Shown here: in pieces, positions 26,387 to 35,907 of the stretch | How the letters are laid out: each line of letters opens with the position of its first letter | Numbering within the stretch: the first letter of the stretch is position 1 | Assembly (NCBI RefSeq): GCF_037076425.1 | Contig: NZ_AP028127.1 | Coordinates: 1,022,001 to 1,086,000 of the forward strand | DNA length: 64,000 nucleotides | Reading direction: 5' to 3' | Source: Turicibacter faecis | GTDB taxonomy: Bacteria > Bacillota_I > Bacilli_A > MOL361 > Turicibacteraceae | Notes under the pieces: generated by a model | Seen by the model: only the letters and a program-made list of their open reading frames with translations | Databases searched by the model: none | What the model was told of the DNA's origin: nothing | Made by a program: the position numbers and the translations under genes

Positions 26387-27073
26387 ATGAAGTATGAAAT
26401 TTTCGGAAACGATTTACCGGGTGTATCGATTTTGTTAGATAAGGGGGAGTCGGTGTATACGCAATCCGGTGGGATGTCGTGGATGTCAGATAAAATGAAA
26501 ATGGAAACAAACGTTAAAGGGGGCCTCATGAAGGGGATTGGTCGAATGTTTTCAGGGGAATCTCTGTTCATGGTAACCTATACTTCAATGGCTGCGGCTC
26601 AGGAGATTGTGTTTGCTTCAACGTTTCCCGGACAAATTTTAGCATTTGATTTATCAAATGGTGAGGAATGGATTTGTCAGAAGAGCTCATTTTTAGTTGG
26701 AGAACCAAGCATCCACTTAAGTGTGGAATGGACCAAACGTTTTTCATCGGGATTGTTTGGTGGAGAAGGCTTTATCCTACAACGAATTAGCGGGAAAGGA
26801 AAGGTTTTTTTAGAAACGGCAGGAAGTGTCGTTAAACGAGAACTAAAGGCAAATGAGGTTCTTAAAGTGGATACTGGAAATGTGGTTGCCTTTAGTCGCG
26901 GAGTTAAATATGAAGTTGAAACCGTAAAAGGATTTAAAAATATTTTCTTTGGTGGAGAGGGGCTCTTTTTAACAAAGTTAACGGGGCCAGGGACTGTTTA
27001 CTTACAAACTTTAACCATGCAAAATGTAGCGGGACGTTTAATTCCCTATCTTCCAACAGGCGGAAATAATTAA
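26387..27073 (+). CDS. AIM24 / TIGR00266-family protein
   Basis: 228 residues. Family features: opening MKYEIFGNDLPGVSI, SGGMSWMSD, the Gly-rich GGLMKGIGRMFSGESLF, FPGQILAFDL, GGEGFILQRISGKGKVFLE and the near-repeat GGEGLFLTKLTGPGTVYLQ. The fold is a beta-barrel repeat with no known enzymatic role. The frame opens at 26363, but GGAGGAGGGG places the start at 26387. Single gene, terminator after it. Confidence 0.88.
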   Translation: MKYEIFGNDLPGVSILLDKGESVYTQSGGMSWMSDKMKMETNVKGGLMKGIGRMFSGESLFMVTYTSMAAAQEIVFASTFPGQILAFDLSNGEEWICQKSSFLVGEPSIHLSVEWTKRFSSGLFGGEGFILQRISGKGKVFLETAGSVVKRELKANEVLKVDTGNVVAFSRGVKYEVETVKGFKNIFFGGEGLFLTKLTGPGTVYLQTLTMQNVAGRLIPYLPTGGNN

Positions 27074-27077
27074 ACCC

Positions 27078-27109
27078 AAAAAGGACAAAACAATCTGTTT
27101 TGTCCTTTT
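27078..27109. terminator. terminator between convergent genes
   Basis: AAAAGGACAAAAC / GTTTTGTCCTTTT, 13-bp stem with AATCT loop; A and T tracts on both sides. Confidence 0.85.
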
Positions 27110-27148
27110 AATCATTCAAAAAATAACGAGGTGAGTCTCACGTTTTAT

Positions 27149-27763
27149 TTAATCGATGTCTATTTTCATTTCCTTAAAGTAGTATTCATAGTCGCGTTCA
27201 TTAATCGCTCGTAATACTTTACATGGATTTCCGACAGCTACGACATGATCAGGAATATCTTTTGTGACGATACTCCCCGCTCCGATGACCGTGTTATCCC
27301 CAATGGTAACACCCGGTAAAACGACAGCTCCCGCTCCAATCCAAACATTATTTCCAATGGTAATGGGACGATTAAATTGAGCTTGCTTGATTCGAAGCTC
27401 GGGGTGAATAGGATGAGCAGCCGTTGCTAACGTGACATTGGGTCCAAACATCACATGATTTCCAACATAAATATGGGTATCATCTACTAAAGTTAAATTG
27501 AAATTTGCATAAACTCCGTTTCCAAAATGAACGTGGTGTCCCCCCAAATTGGCACGGAGTGGGGGTTCAATATAACAGCCTTCCCCAATTTCAGCAAACA
27601 TTTCTTTTAGTAACTCAGTTCGTTTTTGAAACTCAGTTGGACGTGTTTGGTTAAAGTCATATAGACGGTCCAAACATTGTTCCTGCCGTGCTAAAAGTTC
27701 TTCGTTATGACAGTAGTATAACTTTTGATGATGCATGCGTTCTAAGGTTTCCTTGTCATCCAT
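27149..27763 (-). CDS. maa: maltose/galactoside O-acetyltransferase (hexapeptide-repeat, LacA/Maa type)
   Basis: 204 residues. N-terminal Mac domain (ERMHHQKLYYCHNEELLARQE), then left-handed beta-helix hexapeptide repeats (IGNNVWIGAGAVVLPGVTIGDNTVIGAGSIV). The catalytic His is in TAAHPIHPELR (~115). It acetylates the 6-OH of glucose, maltose or galactosides with acetyl-CoA. AAGGAG is too close to ATG 27769 and fits ATG 27763. The gene stands alone. Confidence 0.9.
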   Translation of the reverse strand: MDDKETLERMHHQKLYYCHNEELLARQEQCLDRLYDFNQTRPTEFQKRTELLKEMFAEIGEGCYIEPPLRANLGGHHVHFGNGVYANFNLTLVDDTHIYVGNHVMFGPNVTLATAAHPIHPELRIKQAQFNRPITIGNNVWIGAGAVVLPGVTIGDNTVIGAGSIVTKDIPDHVVAVGNPCKVLRAINERDYEYYFKEMKIDID

Positions 27764-27991
27764 ATCCATTCTCCTTTTTAGTAAAGCGTTTCAATTTTTA
27801 TCTTATCATAGGAGTATTGGGGAGACAAGTTGGAATAGCTGACTCCTTCAATCATTTATTTAGTTTGGTGTACCTAGCAAGGTTTGTTTGTTTTTTCGTT
27901 GGGTGTGATGCCATGAAAGAGACATGAGGAAAGTGAGACAAAGAAAAAGTTTCAAGAACTTTGTGATGTCTAATGAAGTGAGGTAATGAAA

Positions 27992-28612
27992 ATGAAACTT
28001 GGGCGCGTATCATATCCTCCTAGTTTAAAGGAGGTCACTTTAACAATTCCACGAGGAATCACGTATTTATCGGGAAGTAATGGAGCTGGCAAATCCACGT
28101 TATTGGATTGCCTAAGTGGGGTTAATCCGGCGTATGAAGGGACCATTTTAGGGAATGAGTCAGTCGTTTATTTAAATCAACAGCTTTACTTTTCTCCGCG
28201 ATTACGAGCGCGTGATTTTCTCGATTTTATTTGTCAATTAGAAGGCATAAAGGCGTATGAACAATTATTTAACGCTTTTTTAAAAACGTATGATTGGGTA
28301 GAAACTTATGAATCAATCCAGAATAAACAAGTCGGTAAACTTTCTGGGGGAGAACGTCGATGCTTCTTTTTTATCGTCATTTGTTTTTTAGAACGTGAGT
28401 GGTATCTTTTTGATGAACCGTTTGCGGGCGTGGATGAAGCGGGAAAGAAAGTCATGATAAACATGATGAAGGCACTCCTTCGTCAGGGGAGAAACATTCT
28501 TTTGACGAGTCATGAAAAGGAACCTCTTCGTGATTTTGAAGCATTAAACGTGATAGAACTCACCGAAGGGACGTTAATTTTAAAGTCAGTACACAAAAAC
28601 CACACGGATTAG
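27992..28612 (+). CDS. ABC transporter ATP-binding protein without an adjacent permease
   Basis: 206 residues. Walker A GSNGAGKST (~28-36), signature LSGGERR (~114-120), Walker B WYLFDEPFAGVDE, switch His in LLTSHEKE. All catalytic motifs are intact. It is small for the family, and no membrane subunit lies beside it, so a permease elsewhere or a non-transport role is possible. GAGG lies too close to ATG 27986; 27992 is better spaced. It converges on the SdpI gene over a shared terminator. Confidence 0.85.
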   Translation: MKLGRVSYPPSLKEVTLTIPRGITYLSGSNGAGKSTLLDCLSGVNPAYEGTILGNESVVYLNQQLYFSPRLRARDFLDFICQLEGIKAYEQLFNAFLKTYDWVETYESIQNKQVGKLSGGERRCFFFIVICFLEREWYLFDEPFAGVDEAGKKVMINMMKALLRQGRNILLTSHEKEPLRDFEALNVIELTEGTLILKSVHKNHTD

Positions 28613-28627
28613 CGTGTGGTTTTTGTG
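28592..28627. terminator. bidirectional terminator overlapping both stop codons
   Basis: CACAAAAACCACAC / GTGTGGTTTTTGTG, perfect 14-bp stem; the stop codons of the ABC gene (28612) and sdpI (28609) are inside it. Confidence 0.85.
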
Positions 28628-28995
28628 ATTGGTTGGCCCTTGGCGTCAAAGTTTTTTCTTAACGCATGTTCGGTTAGAAAAATTGGAATAAAGAGGACGA
28701 TGAGTTGAGGAATGTAAAGGAGATCACCGCCGATAGCGAAAGGGATGTCTTTTGCGCCCATGAGGATCAATCCCATTAAAAGGGTGAATACGAGTAAATA
28801 GAGGCCCCATTTTTTAAAGAGACGCCCACAGAAGTAGTGGGCAAAAACCCAAGTGTCCTTATTTTTCATCGAACGTGTCGTGCGATATCCCCAGACCGGA
28901 TTGATGGTTTTGGGGACGTGTTGAGAAAAGAGGAAACCTATTATTAGCATAGTAAGTGGGATAAAGAGTTGAAATGAAAAAAGGAGTATTTTCAT
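28609..28995 (-). CDS. SdpI-family membrane protein
   Basis: 128 residues, about four helices. The SdpI C-terminal signature PVWGYRTTRSMKNKDTWVFAHYFCGRLF (residues ~33-60) is complete in layout. In Bacillus subtilis SdpI is the immunity protein and signal receptor for the SdpC toxin and works with the repressor SdpR. Here no SdpC is nearby, and an SdpR-like regulator lies 30 kb away, so the role is open; many SdpI homologues are orphan. ATG 28995 chosen over GTG 29004. Confidence 0.82.
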   Translation of the reverse strand: MKILLFSFQLFIPLTMLIIGFLFSQHVPKTINPVWGYRTTRSMKNKDTWVFAHYFCGRLFKKWGLYLLVFTLLMGLILMGAKDIPFAIGGDLLYIPQLIVLFIPIFLTEHALRKNFDAKGQPITKTTR

Positions 28996-29240
28996 TGGAT
29001 TCACGTCCTTTGTAAGTTTGAGTTAATCATAACACATGAGATAGTGGGGGGGCAAGGAAAAGTATTCCTAAAGCGTGTGGTGTGTAACAGGTGGTGAGAA
29101 TTTGATGAAAAGAGGCGGTCTTTTGCCTTTTTTTGTGCCCAAATGTACACGGAGAGCATATAATAAAGTGTCAATCCATCGTCGAGTGAAACGTGTTAAA
29201 TAGTTAGTCAGCCCCGACAGGAAAGGGAAGGGATGGGGTT

Positions 29241-29669
29241 TTGGTGAATATTAATCGAGTGGAGGTTTTAATCTTAAATCATAAGGAGCAGGCAGTTAAA
29301 AAGTTTGGGCGTAATAGTCAGGCAATTCGTTACTATCAGGAAGGAACGAGCAGCGATTTAATCAATGATTTATATCAACATTGGTTTGGAATTAATGAGG
29401 CGTGTATCGTGGCGCATCATTTGGCAACGATTAGTGACGAGCAAGATGATGTCAATTACATGGTGGCGGTCAATCATTTTAATGCATCGACCTCTTACGA
29501 ATTGAAAAAAGCAAAGGGAAAACGGCTTCGCTACGTCTTTGTCTTTTTTGATCAAGAAGAGCAAGAGGCCCGTGCCTACGCTTATCAACTGCTTAAGCCA
29601 ATGCTCCTTGGTAACAAAACGCAACCGGTATCAGTGGATATCGATTATCATAATGTCACTTTTTATTAA
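29241..29669 (+). CDS. hypothetical protein, 142 residues
   Basis: No family recognised. Mixed alpha/beta pattern, soluble; notable segments are HWFGINEACIVAHHL and LRYVFVFFDQEEQEARAYAYQLL. Starts with GTG at 29241 behind AAGGGATGGGG. The 230 bases upstream hold no gene. It is single and ends at a terminator shared with the MFS gene. Confidence 0.6.
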   Translation: MVNINRVEVLILNHKEQAVKKFGRNSQAIRYYQEGTSSDLINDLYQHWFGINEACIVAHHLATISDEQDDVNYMVAVNHFNASTSYELKKAKGKRLRYVFVFFDQEEQEARAYAYQLLKPMLLGNKTQPVSVDIDYHNVTFY

Positions 29670-29675
29670 GAAAGA

Positions 29676-30941
29676 TTAAAAGGGGAAGAAAGCTCTTCCT
29701 CTTTTTTTATGCGGGATTTTTGTAGTAGAATCGTCCCTTGTTTGGAACGTTTCTTGTTTCATTAAATGGAGGAATTGCGGAAGAGCAGAAAGGAGCAAGA
29801 GAATGGAGCAGATGATCCATGAGGTTGAAAGTGAAAATTGATCGGATAACCACCCAACGAAGACGAAGCAAAGAACGGTAAATCCAGATTCAAGTGTATT
29901 AAAGGTAGAGAGGAGAGTCGCACGATGAGAGGATTTGATTTCATTGTTTAAGACCGAGTAACGGTAAACTTGTTCGGACGACATGGCGACAATATGCAAA
30001 GCAAAAAAGATAAGGGCGAGCGTGAATGAGCGGGACCATGCCGTTAGGAGAATAGCGCCTGCATTTAAACTCGTTGTTAGCAAAAAGAAGGAAAGTTTAT
30101 TTTCAAATCGTGAGGCTATTTTAGGCGTTAAATAATGTCCGAGCATGGCACAAAGTGTAATGAGAATTGAAATATATCCAGTGATGAGTGTTTCTGATTT
30201 TTGACTAAAGAACAGTTGCCACTGTGAGGCGGGCCCACTTAAGATGAACTGCAAGGGAAGAAGGGAAAGGGCGAGATGAAAAAAAGAAGGGTTGGCTTTA
30301 AATGCCTGTATGCCGGATAGAAGTGTCGGACGCTCACCCTCCTCTGCCTGCCGTTGAGTCTGATAGGGAGTTTTTGCATCCATTTTACACATGACAACAA
30401 GGACATTGAGGAGTAACAGGAGGGGAGCAAGAATGAAGGGGAGTTGGAGATTAATTTTGGCAAGAAGTTGAGCACCTAGGAAGGTGACGATGAGATTCGC
30501 GGCACTTAAGTAGAATTTATCCTTTGAAAAGAGTTGGGTGGAATCAAAAGTCGGATCGAGGGCATGGATTCGATCTAAGGCCCAAGATTCTAATGTCCCT
30601 GATTTTAGTGATTCGCCGATAGCAGTTAGAGCCGCGGCGGTCAATAGTCGTCCGATATGATGATGAGAAACTAATAAAAGAAATAATCCGAGTGCACGGA
30701 TGAGACCACTTAAGATCATTGATGCTTTTCGCCCATAGCGATCAGAAAAAACGCCGGCAGGTAGCTCGGTTAAAAAGTTAACGAGCCAAAAGGTCCCACC
30801 GAATAAGTTAATATGTAAAAACGAAAATCCGAGCTGTTGTAAATAAAGATAGAAAATAGCACCAAAAATAGCGAGCGAACTCGTGTAAGAAATATTAATC
30901 ATAAAATACGCGTGTTTAATTTTTTTGATGGATGTTTCCAT
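29676..30941 (-). CDS. MFS transporter, drug:H+ antiporter type
   Basis: 421 residues with twelve predicted helices. The loop 2-3 signature of the major facilitator superfamily is present as GVFSDRYGRKASMI (~62-75). A long central loop (DAKTPYQTQRQAEEGERP) separates the two six-helix halves. Substrate unknown. The frame opens 21 codons earlier, but AAGGGGG places the start at 30941. Confidence 0.85.
   Translation of the reverse strand: METSIKKIKHAYFMINISYTSSLAIFGAIFYLYLQQLGFSFLHINLFGGTFWLVNFLTELPAGVFSDRYGRKASMILSGLIRALGLFLLLVSHHHIGRLLTAAALTAIGESLKSGTLESWALDRIHALDPTFDSTQLFSKDKFYLSAANLIVTFLGAQLLAKINLQLPFILAPLLLLLNVLVVMCKMDAKTPYQTQRQAEEGERPTLLSGIQAFKANPSFFHLALSLLPLQFILSGPASQWQLFFSQKSETLITGYISILITLCAMLGHYLTPKIASRFENKLSFFLLTTSLNAGAILLTAWSRSFTLALIFFALHIVAMSSEQVYRYSVLNNEIKSSHRATLLSTFNTLESGFTVLCFVFVGWLSDQFSLSTSWIICSILLLLSALPQFLHLMKQETFQTRDDSTTKIPHKKRGRAFFPF
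29678..29709. terminator. terminator between convergent genes
   Basis: AGGGGAAGA / TCTTCCTCT hairpin, AAGC loop, seven T. It lies within the last codons of the MFS gene on the other strand. Confidence 0.75.
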
Positions 30942-31228
30942 GGCAGGTTCCCCCTTTTTATTGCAACGCTCCGCATCTATTAAAGGGAGGAGATTCCCGT
31001 TCAACCGGTGAGGCGTTTTCTTTTTTCTATTATTACAGATTTTTAGGGGGGCAAGAATTGTTTGGTAATTATAACCATTTTATTACTTTTGAGAGAAAGG
31101 ATTGGACCTTTAAGTTTTCTTTAAGGTTCGTCGGTATAATGAAAGAGGAAGGCGGCTTTTCAAATCCATACACGCCGGTTAGGAAAGGCCCAATGAGTCA
31201 TATCGCAAATGAGATGGGAGGTCTATCA

Positions 31229-31972
31229 ATGGCAAAACTAATGACGTTTAGACGGTATGAGAAAAAGTTTATGTTAACCCGGGCGCAATATGAGGCACTG
31301 ATTCCACGATTGTTAGTTTATATGGAATTGGATCATCATTGTAAGAATCATCGGCCCTATTCCATTTATAACGTCTATTATGATACGGTGAATTTTGATG
31401 TGATTCGCCATTCGATTTCGAAGCCTTATTATAAGGAAAAGTTGCGTTTACGAAGTTATCGTATCCCGGGGAGTGAGGAGGAAGAGGTTTTTTTAGAGTT
31501 GAAGAAAAAAATTAAGGGCATCGTGAGTAAACGCCGAATGGCGCTCTCGTTAGCAGAGGCCAAGGCGTTTGTAAAGTGTGGGATTTTACCGACAGTTAAA
31601 GATGAGAAATCGAGTCAAGTGATGGCAGAAATCGCCTACTATTTAAAACATCATCGCGTGCGAGAAGCGGTTTATGTTGGGTATCAGCGATATGCCTATT
31701 TTGCAAAAGATAATCCCGATTTTCGTCTGACGTTCGATTTTAATATTTTGACACGACGTGAGGTGTTAAAACTAGAAGCGGGTTATTTTGGGACAGAATT
31801 GCTAGGCCCCTCTGAGTATTTAATGGAGGTTAAGATTTTAGGGGCAATCCCTAGTTGGTTTACGTCGCTGTTATCGGAGCTTCGTATTTATCCGACACAT
31901 TTTTCAAAATACGGTCAGGAGTATTTAAATCATTGTCAGTTTAGTGAAAAAAGGAGAGAACAGTTATGTTAG
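31229..31972 (+). CDS. VTC-domain polyphosphate polymerase
   Basis: 247 residues. The VTC/CYTH-like tunnel fold uses charged strands, all visible: RRYEKKFML, VYYDT, KEKLRLRSYR, EVFLELKKKIKG, SKRRM, RLTFDFNI and LMEVKI. It makes or binds inorganic polyphosphate from nucleoside triphosphate at the inner membrane face. The frame extends far upstream, but GGGAGGT places the start at 31229. It overlaps the DUF4956 gene by 7 bases. Bacterial VTC-domain proteins commonly neighbour DUF4956 and CotH or beta-helix surface proteins, as here. Confidence 0.85.
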   Translation: MAKLMTFRRYEKKFMLTRAQYEALIPRLLVYMELDHHCKNHRPYSIYNVYYDTVNFDVIRHSISKPYYKEKLRLRSYRIPGSEEEEVFLELKKKIKGIVSKRRMALSLAEAKAFVKCGILPTVKDEKSSQVMAEIAYYLKHHRVREAVYVGYQRYAYFAKDNPDFRLTFDFNILTRREVLKLEAGYFGTELLGPSEYLMEVKILGAIPSWFTSLLSELRIYPTHFSKYGQEYLNHCQFSEKRREQLC

Positions 31973-32643
31973 AAACGATTATTCAAACGGTTGATGGGAC
32001 ATCATTGACGTTAGTAAATACGTTAATCATTATTGGAACGTCATTTCTTTTAGGGGCGCTCATTAGTGTGGTGTATATGAAAACGATGAAAAAGACGGGG
32101 TATAGCCCAAGTTTTGCTGTTACGTTGATCATGTTACCGATGATTATTTCGGTGATTATTTTGCTCGTTGGTAATAATGTCGCTCGTGCGTTTAGTTTAG
32201 CGGGAGCCTTTTCGCTCATTCGCTTTCGCAGTGCCCCAGGGGAGCCTAAAGATATTGCTTACGTCTTTTTTACATTGGCCGTTGGACTTTGTACAGGGAT
32301 GGGCTACCTCGGATATGCTGTTATTTTTACGGCAATCATGTGTGTCGTGATGTGGGGAGTTGAGGTAACAAATTTTGCGCGAATGAAAACGAAGACGATG
32401 AAATTAAAAATTGTCGTTCCAGAAGATTTGAATTATGAGGGAACGTTTGATGAAATTTTAGAGGATTATGCGTTAACTTATCACTTAGATCAAGTGCGGA
32501 CGCGGGATTTTGGGGCGCTTTTTGAGTTAACTTATACGCTAAGTCTCGATGAATCGACGTCTCAGAAACAGTTGATAGATGAGATTCGATGCCGAAACGG
32601 CAATTTAAATGTGACATTAATTCAATCTGAATTAATGGTTTAA
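31966..32643 (+). CDS. DUF4956 membrane protein
   Basis: 225 residues. Three or four N-terminal helices (about 17-38, 49-66, 95-130) with the conserved FSLAGAFSLIRFRSAPGEPKDIAYVF at ~76-101, then a soluble C-terminal domain of ~90 residues. Usual partner of VTC-domain polyphosphate polymerases. It probably forms the membrane part of that complex; its exact role is unknown. Overlaps the upstream gene and is 24 bases before the lipoprotein gene: one operon. Confidence 0.88.
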   Translation: MLETIIQTVDGTSLTLVNTLIIIGTSFLLGALISVVYMKTMKKTGYSPSFAVTLIMLPMIISVIILLVGNNVARAFSLAGAFSLIRFRSAPGEPKDIAYVFFTLAVGLCTGMGYLGYAVIFTAIMCVVMWGVEVTNFARMKTKTMKLKIVVPEDLNYEGTFDEILEDYALTYHLDQVRTRDFGALFELTYTLSLDESTSQKQLIDEIRCRNGNLNVTLIQSELMV

Positions 32644-32667
32644 AGTGAAAATAAAGGAGCCTTTGTT

Positions 32668-34575
32668 ATGAAAAACAAGCGAATTTACCGAGGTATGTTT
32701 TTAAGTCTAGCTTTAATCGCTGGATGTGAGGGGGTAAAGGATTCCCCTTCTTCGGCGGACGAAATAAAAGATTCCCTGTCATCGACGTTAACAGAAGGGA
32801 CTGCCATCCAATTAGGAGAAACGATTACCATTGATGGGGAGGGGGCGACGGCGTCGAACCAAACCGTGAGGATTACACAGGCGGGAACGTACTTAATTAG
32901 TGGAACGCTTGAGGATGGTCAGATTCAAGTGGAAGTTGGCAATCAAGAAGAAGTGAATTTGGTTTTGAATGAGACTCAGATTTCTTCCACCACTGGTGCG
33001 CCTATTTTAATCACGCAGTCTGCAAAGACAACGATCACGCTAATGGAGGGAACACAAAATGTTATTTCCCATCAAATGGTCATGAATGATGGGGAGGAAG
33101 TGAGTAAGGAAGAAAAGGCGGCTATTTTTAGTCAGGATGATTTAATGATAACGGGGACGGGTTCTTTAACGGTGGATGCAAAGACGTATAATGGCATTGT
33201 GAGTCAGGATGATTTGGTGATTGAGGATGGAAACTTTGTCATCGAGTCGGCTAATCACGGGCTAAAGGGGAAAGATTCAGTTGTCATTGAAGAGGGGACG
33301 TTTAAGATGACGACGAAGGGAGATGCCATTCAATCGGATCAAGAGGCAGATGAAGAGAAGGGATTTATTACGATTCGTGGGGGAGATTTTGATTTAGTGG
33401 CAGAGCAAGATGGAATTCAGGCTCAAACGAAGTTAGTCATCGAGGGTGGAACGTTTAAGATTGAAACGGGTGGTGGATATGAAGCAGGCGCGGTAAAGGA
33501 AACGACGTCGCAACCTCCTTTTAATCGTGGAGCCTCGGCGACGGCCGAGACGGCTACTACTCCTAGCGCTAAAGGTTTGAAAGCAGGCCAGGAGTTAGTG
33601 ATTGAAGGCGGAAGTTTGACGATTAATTCAGCGGATGATGCGTTGCACACGAACGGCTCATTATGGATGAATGGGGGAGAGGTGACACTTTCAACGGGGG
33701 ATGATGGGTTGCATGCAGATGAGACGGTTGAAGTGAATGGTGGAACGGTTGATATTTTAACGTCTTATGAAGGTTTAGAAGGTCAAGTCGTCCGAGTCAA
33801 TGATGGGGTGATTCGATTAGTCGCCACCGATGATGGGATAAATGCCGCGGGTGGAATGGATGGCTCTGGATTTATGTCTTTTTTTAATCCAACGACAACA
33901 TCACAACAAGAGGGCGAATCGGGATGGATTGAACTTAATGGTGGATGGCTTTACGTCAACGCCTCGGGAGATGGTTTAGATGCAAATGGCTCAATCATCA
34001 TGACGGGCGGTGTGGTCATTGTTGAAGGGCCGACGAGTGGACATGATGGCATTCTTGATTTTGATGAGACATTTGATCTTCAAGGGGGACAGTTGATAGC
34101 CTCAGGAGGTGTCGGAATGCTGCAAACTCCGAGCGAGACTTCAACGCAACCGACGTTGGTGATTCAAGATTCATTTGAAAGTGGCGAGTTGATTCACATT
34201 CAGTCCGAAGAGGGGGCAGAAATCGTGACTTTTTCTCCGTCGAAAGCGTCACAGGTCCTGATCATCAGTTCACCCGACCTTAAGATGGAATCGACCTATC
34301 GTGTGCTAAGTGGGGGAACGTATTCGGTAGAGGCGACAGACGGAGTGTATCAAGACGGAACCTACACCGAAGGAGAGGAACGATTCCAAGTCGCCCTTTC
34401 AGATTTGATTACGAGTAACGGGACTTTAACTGGTGATGGGATGCGCGGCCCTGGAATGGAAGAAGGACCTGGGATGAGAGGGACCAAAGACATGAGGGAA
34501 GCACCGGAAATAAAGGATCATCCAAAAATGGAAATGAATTCGGACTTAAAAACCCCTACGTTAAATTCTTTTTAA
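32668..34575 (+). CDS. secreted beta-helix lipoprotein, Cthe_2159-like carbohydrate-binding (DUF4353)
   Basis: 635 residues. Signal peptide with lipobox LIAGC (Cys at ~20). The body is a right-handed beta helix built of repeated turns such as NGIVSQDDLVIEDG, HGLKGKDSVVIEEG, DALHTNGSLWMNGG and DGLHADETVEVNGG. The Cthe_2159 group binds acidic polysaccharide. The last ~60 residues are rich in Gly, Met, Pro and Glu and look disordered. As third gene of the polyphosphate-polymerase operon it may display or organise polymer at the cell surface; no CotH kinase gene is present. Confidence 0.82.
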   Translation: MKNKRIYRGMFLSLALIAGCEGVKDSPSSADEIKDSLSSTLTEGTAIQLGETITIDGEGATASNQTVRITQAGTYLISGTLEDGQIQVEVGNQEEVNLVLNETQISSTTGAPILITQSAKTTITLMEGTQNVISHQMVMNDGEEVSKEEKAAIFSQDDLMITGTGSLTVDAKTYNGIVSQDDLVIEDGNFVIESANHGLKGKDSVVIEEGTFKMTTKGDAIQSDQEADEEKGFITIRGGDFDLVAEQDGIQAQTKLVIEGGTFKIETGGGYEAGAVKETTSQPPFNRGASATAETATTPSAKGLKAGQELVIEGGSLTINSADDALHTNGSLWMNGGEVTLSTGDDGLHADETVEVNGGTVDILTSYEGLEGQVVRVNDGVIRLVATDDGINAAGGMDGSGFMSFFNPTTTSQQEGESGWIELNGGWLYVNASGDGLDANGSIIMTGGVVIVEGPTSGHDGILDFDETFDLQGGQLIASGGVGMLQTPSETSTQPTLVIQDSFESGELIHIQSEEGAEIVTFSPSKASQVLIISSPDLKMESTYRVLSGGTYSVEATDGVYQDGTYTEGEERFQVALSDLITSNGTLTGDGMRGPGMEEGPGMRGTKDMREAPEIKDHPKMEMNSDLKTPTLNSF

Positions 34576-34586
34576 ACGAAATGAAT

Positions 34587-34618
34587 AAAGGCAGTCCGAT
34601 GAATGCGGACTGCCTTTG
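34587..34618 (+). terminator. operon-end hairpin
   Basis: AAAGGCAGTCCG / CGGACTGCCTTT perfect 12-bp stem, but only three T after it, so termination may be partial. Confidence 0.65.
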
Positions 34619-34830
34619 TGGTAAGAAGGAGAGTTAGAGAGGTGAGGAGGTTAAGGAGAAGATTTCAAATGTTATCAATGTGCAACGTGAATAGTCATTT
34701 ACTTTGTGCCTACTTATCCCCATCTTGACATCGTAAGAATAATAGAGTTACAGTTATAAAAAAGGATTAAAACGATGCGGGGGTTAAAATGAGCCTTTCT
34801 TTCAAGCTAGTGCTATCTTTGAGCATCGAA
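34619..34830 (+). other. intergenic region after the polyphosphate operon
   Basis: No clear gene. A 19-codon frame at 34669-34728 follows AAGGAG at a 10-base distance; it could be a micro-ORF but nothing else supports it. Confidence 0.3.
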
Positions 34831-34861
34831 AAGAAAAAAGAACCTTCTCGTTAGAAGGTTC
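34831..34861 (-). terminator. terminator for the rpn gene on the minus strand
   Basis: GAACCTTCT / AGAAGGTTC hairpin; read on the minus strand it is followed by a T-rich tract. Confidence 0.75.
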
Positions 34862-35674
34862 ATGATAAACAATCTCAATGTTAGGGATAGATGCTAGGAT
34901 GTATGGACGAGATTTTTAACATTGTTTATCGATATTCCTGTCACTTCCGACACACATTCAATATCCATTCCCGTTGATAATAGTTTTTTTGCGACTTCTA
35001 GTTTTCCTTGTTCAATGCCTTCATCGCGTGCGGTTTGTAAACGACTCGTTTCATCAAGCAAAGCTTTTAAACGTGCCTCATAGTATAAACGGAACTGCTC
35101 ATTACAACTTAAAATTAGGAGGTCATCTTTTGCCTCACGAATGGTTTCATCTTGACGGGCTAACTCGTAGCTCACTTGACTTTCTGGATGCTTAATAAAT
35201 TCAAGCCACGCTTCTAACTGCGTTTTAATGTCACTTGCTTGCTTTATATCCTTTATTTTATCAAGTTCGATAAAGTGAAGTTCTAATAAATCACTAAGTA
35301 TCTCATTGCGCTCTTTTTCTTTTAGAACATAACAGCTATGATACTCGGGCGTATCGAGTAAATTAAAGTCGAGGAGATTAATGCAAATCGTTCGCCCAAG
35401 CTTTTGATACGGATTTCCGGATTGAAGTTGTCCAGAAAATAAACGGCTCCAATAATATAAACTACGCTCAATCATGTTCTTTTCATCTGCTACCTGAACT
35501 TCAACATTAATCAGTTCCCCTTTGTTTGTTGTAGCTAAAATATCTAACGATCCGAGCTTATCATTTTTATATTGTTTATCGAGTACTCGATCCTTAAAGG
35601 TAATCGAAGTAATCGGTTCATCTGGAAGTAAAACAGCGTTTAAAAATGAAATTAATAATTCTGGTCTTTTCTAA

Positions 35675-35734
35675 GCCCTACCAAAGGAGGATAGCTAAGA
35701 GTTCGTTACACTCACTCCTTAGCGCAGGGGACCC
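35675..35734 (+). repeat. structured repeat, cluster B unit 1 (inside rpn)
   Basis: 60 bp. Hairpin GCTAAG-AGT-loop-ACT-c-CTTAGC between the conserved flanks GCCCTACCAAAGGAGGATA and GCAGGGGACCC. It splits the rpn reading frame between the FGN and KRPELL codons. Confidence 0.85.
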
Positions 35735-35794
35735 GTTTCCAAACAGCCCCTTGAACACAAAGTCCATGGTCGGCGGTAATAACACAGGTCCATT

Positions 35795-35853
35795 CCCTAC
35801 CAGTTGAGGATAGCTAAGAGTTCGTTACACTCACTTCTTAGCGCAGGGAACCC
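35795..35853 (+). repeat. structured repeat, cluster B unit 2
   Basis: 59 bp, almost identical to unit 1: GCTAAG-AGT-loop-ACT-t-CTTAGC. It lies in the rpn 5' coding region. Confidence 0.85.
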
Positions 35854-35854
35854 A

Positions 35855-35907
35855 GCCCTACTAGTGGAGGATAGCCAAGAGCTTTCGCTACTTGGCGCAG
35901 GGAACCC
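35855..35907 (+). repeat. structured repeat, cluster B unit 3
   Basis: 53 bp. GCCAAG-AGC-TTTC-GCT-a-CTTGGC: both stems carry paired changes relative to units 1 and 2, with the same one-base bulge. Directly adjacent to unit 2. Confidence 0.85.

Noticed and set aside
30932-31228. N-terminal extension of the polyphosphate polymerase frame
   Set aside because: It overlaps the MFS promoter region, has no family match, and a good ribosome site precedes ATG 31229.
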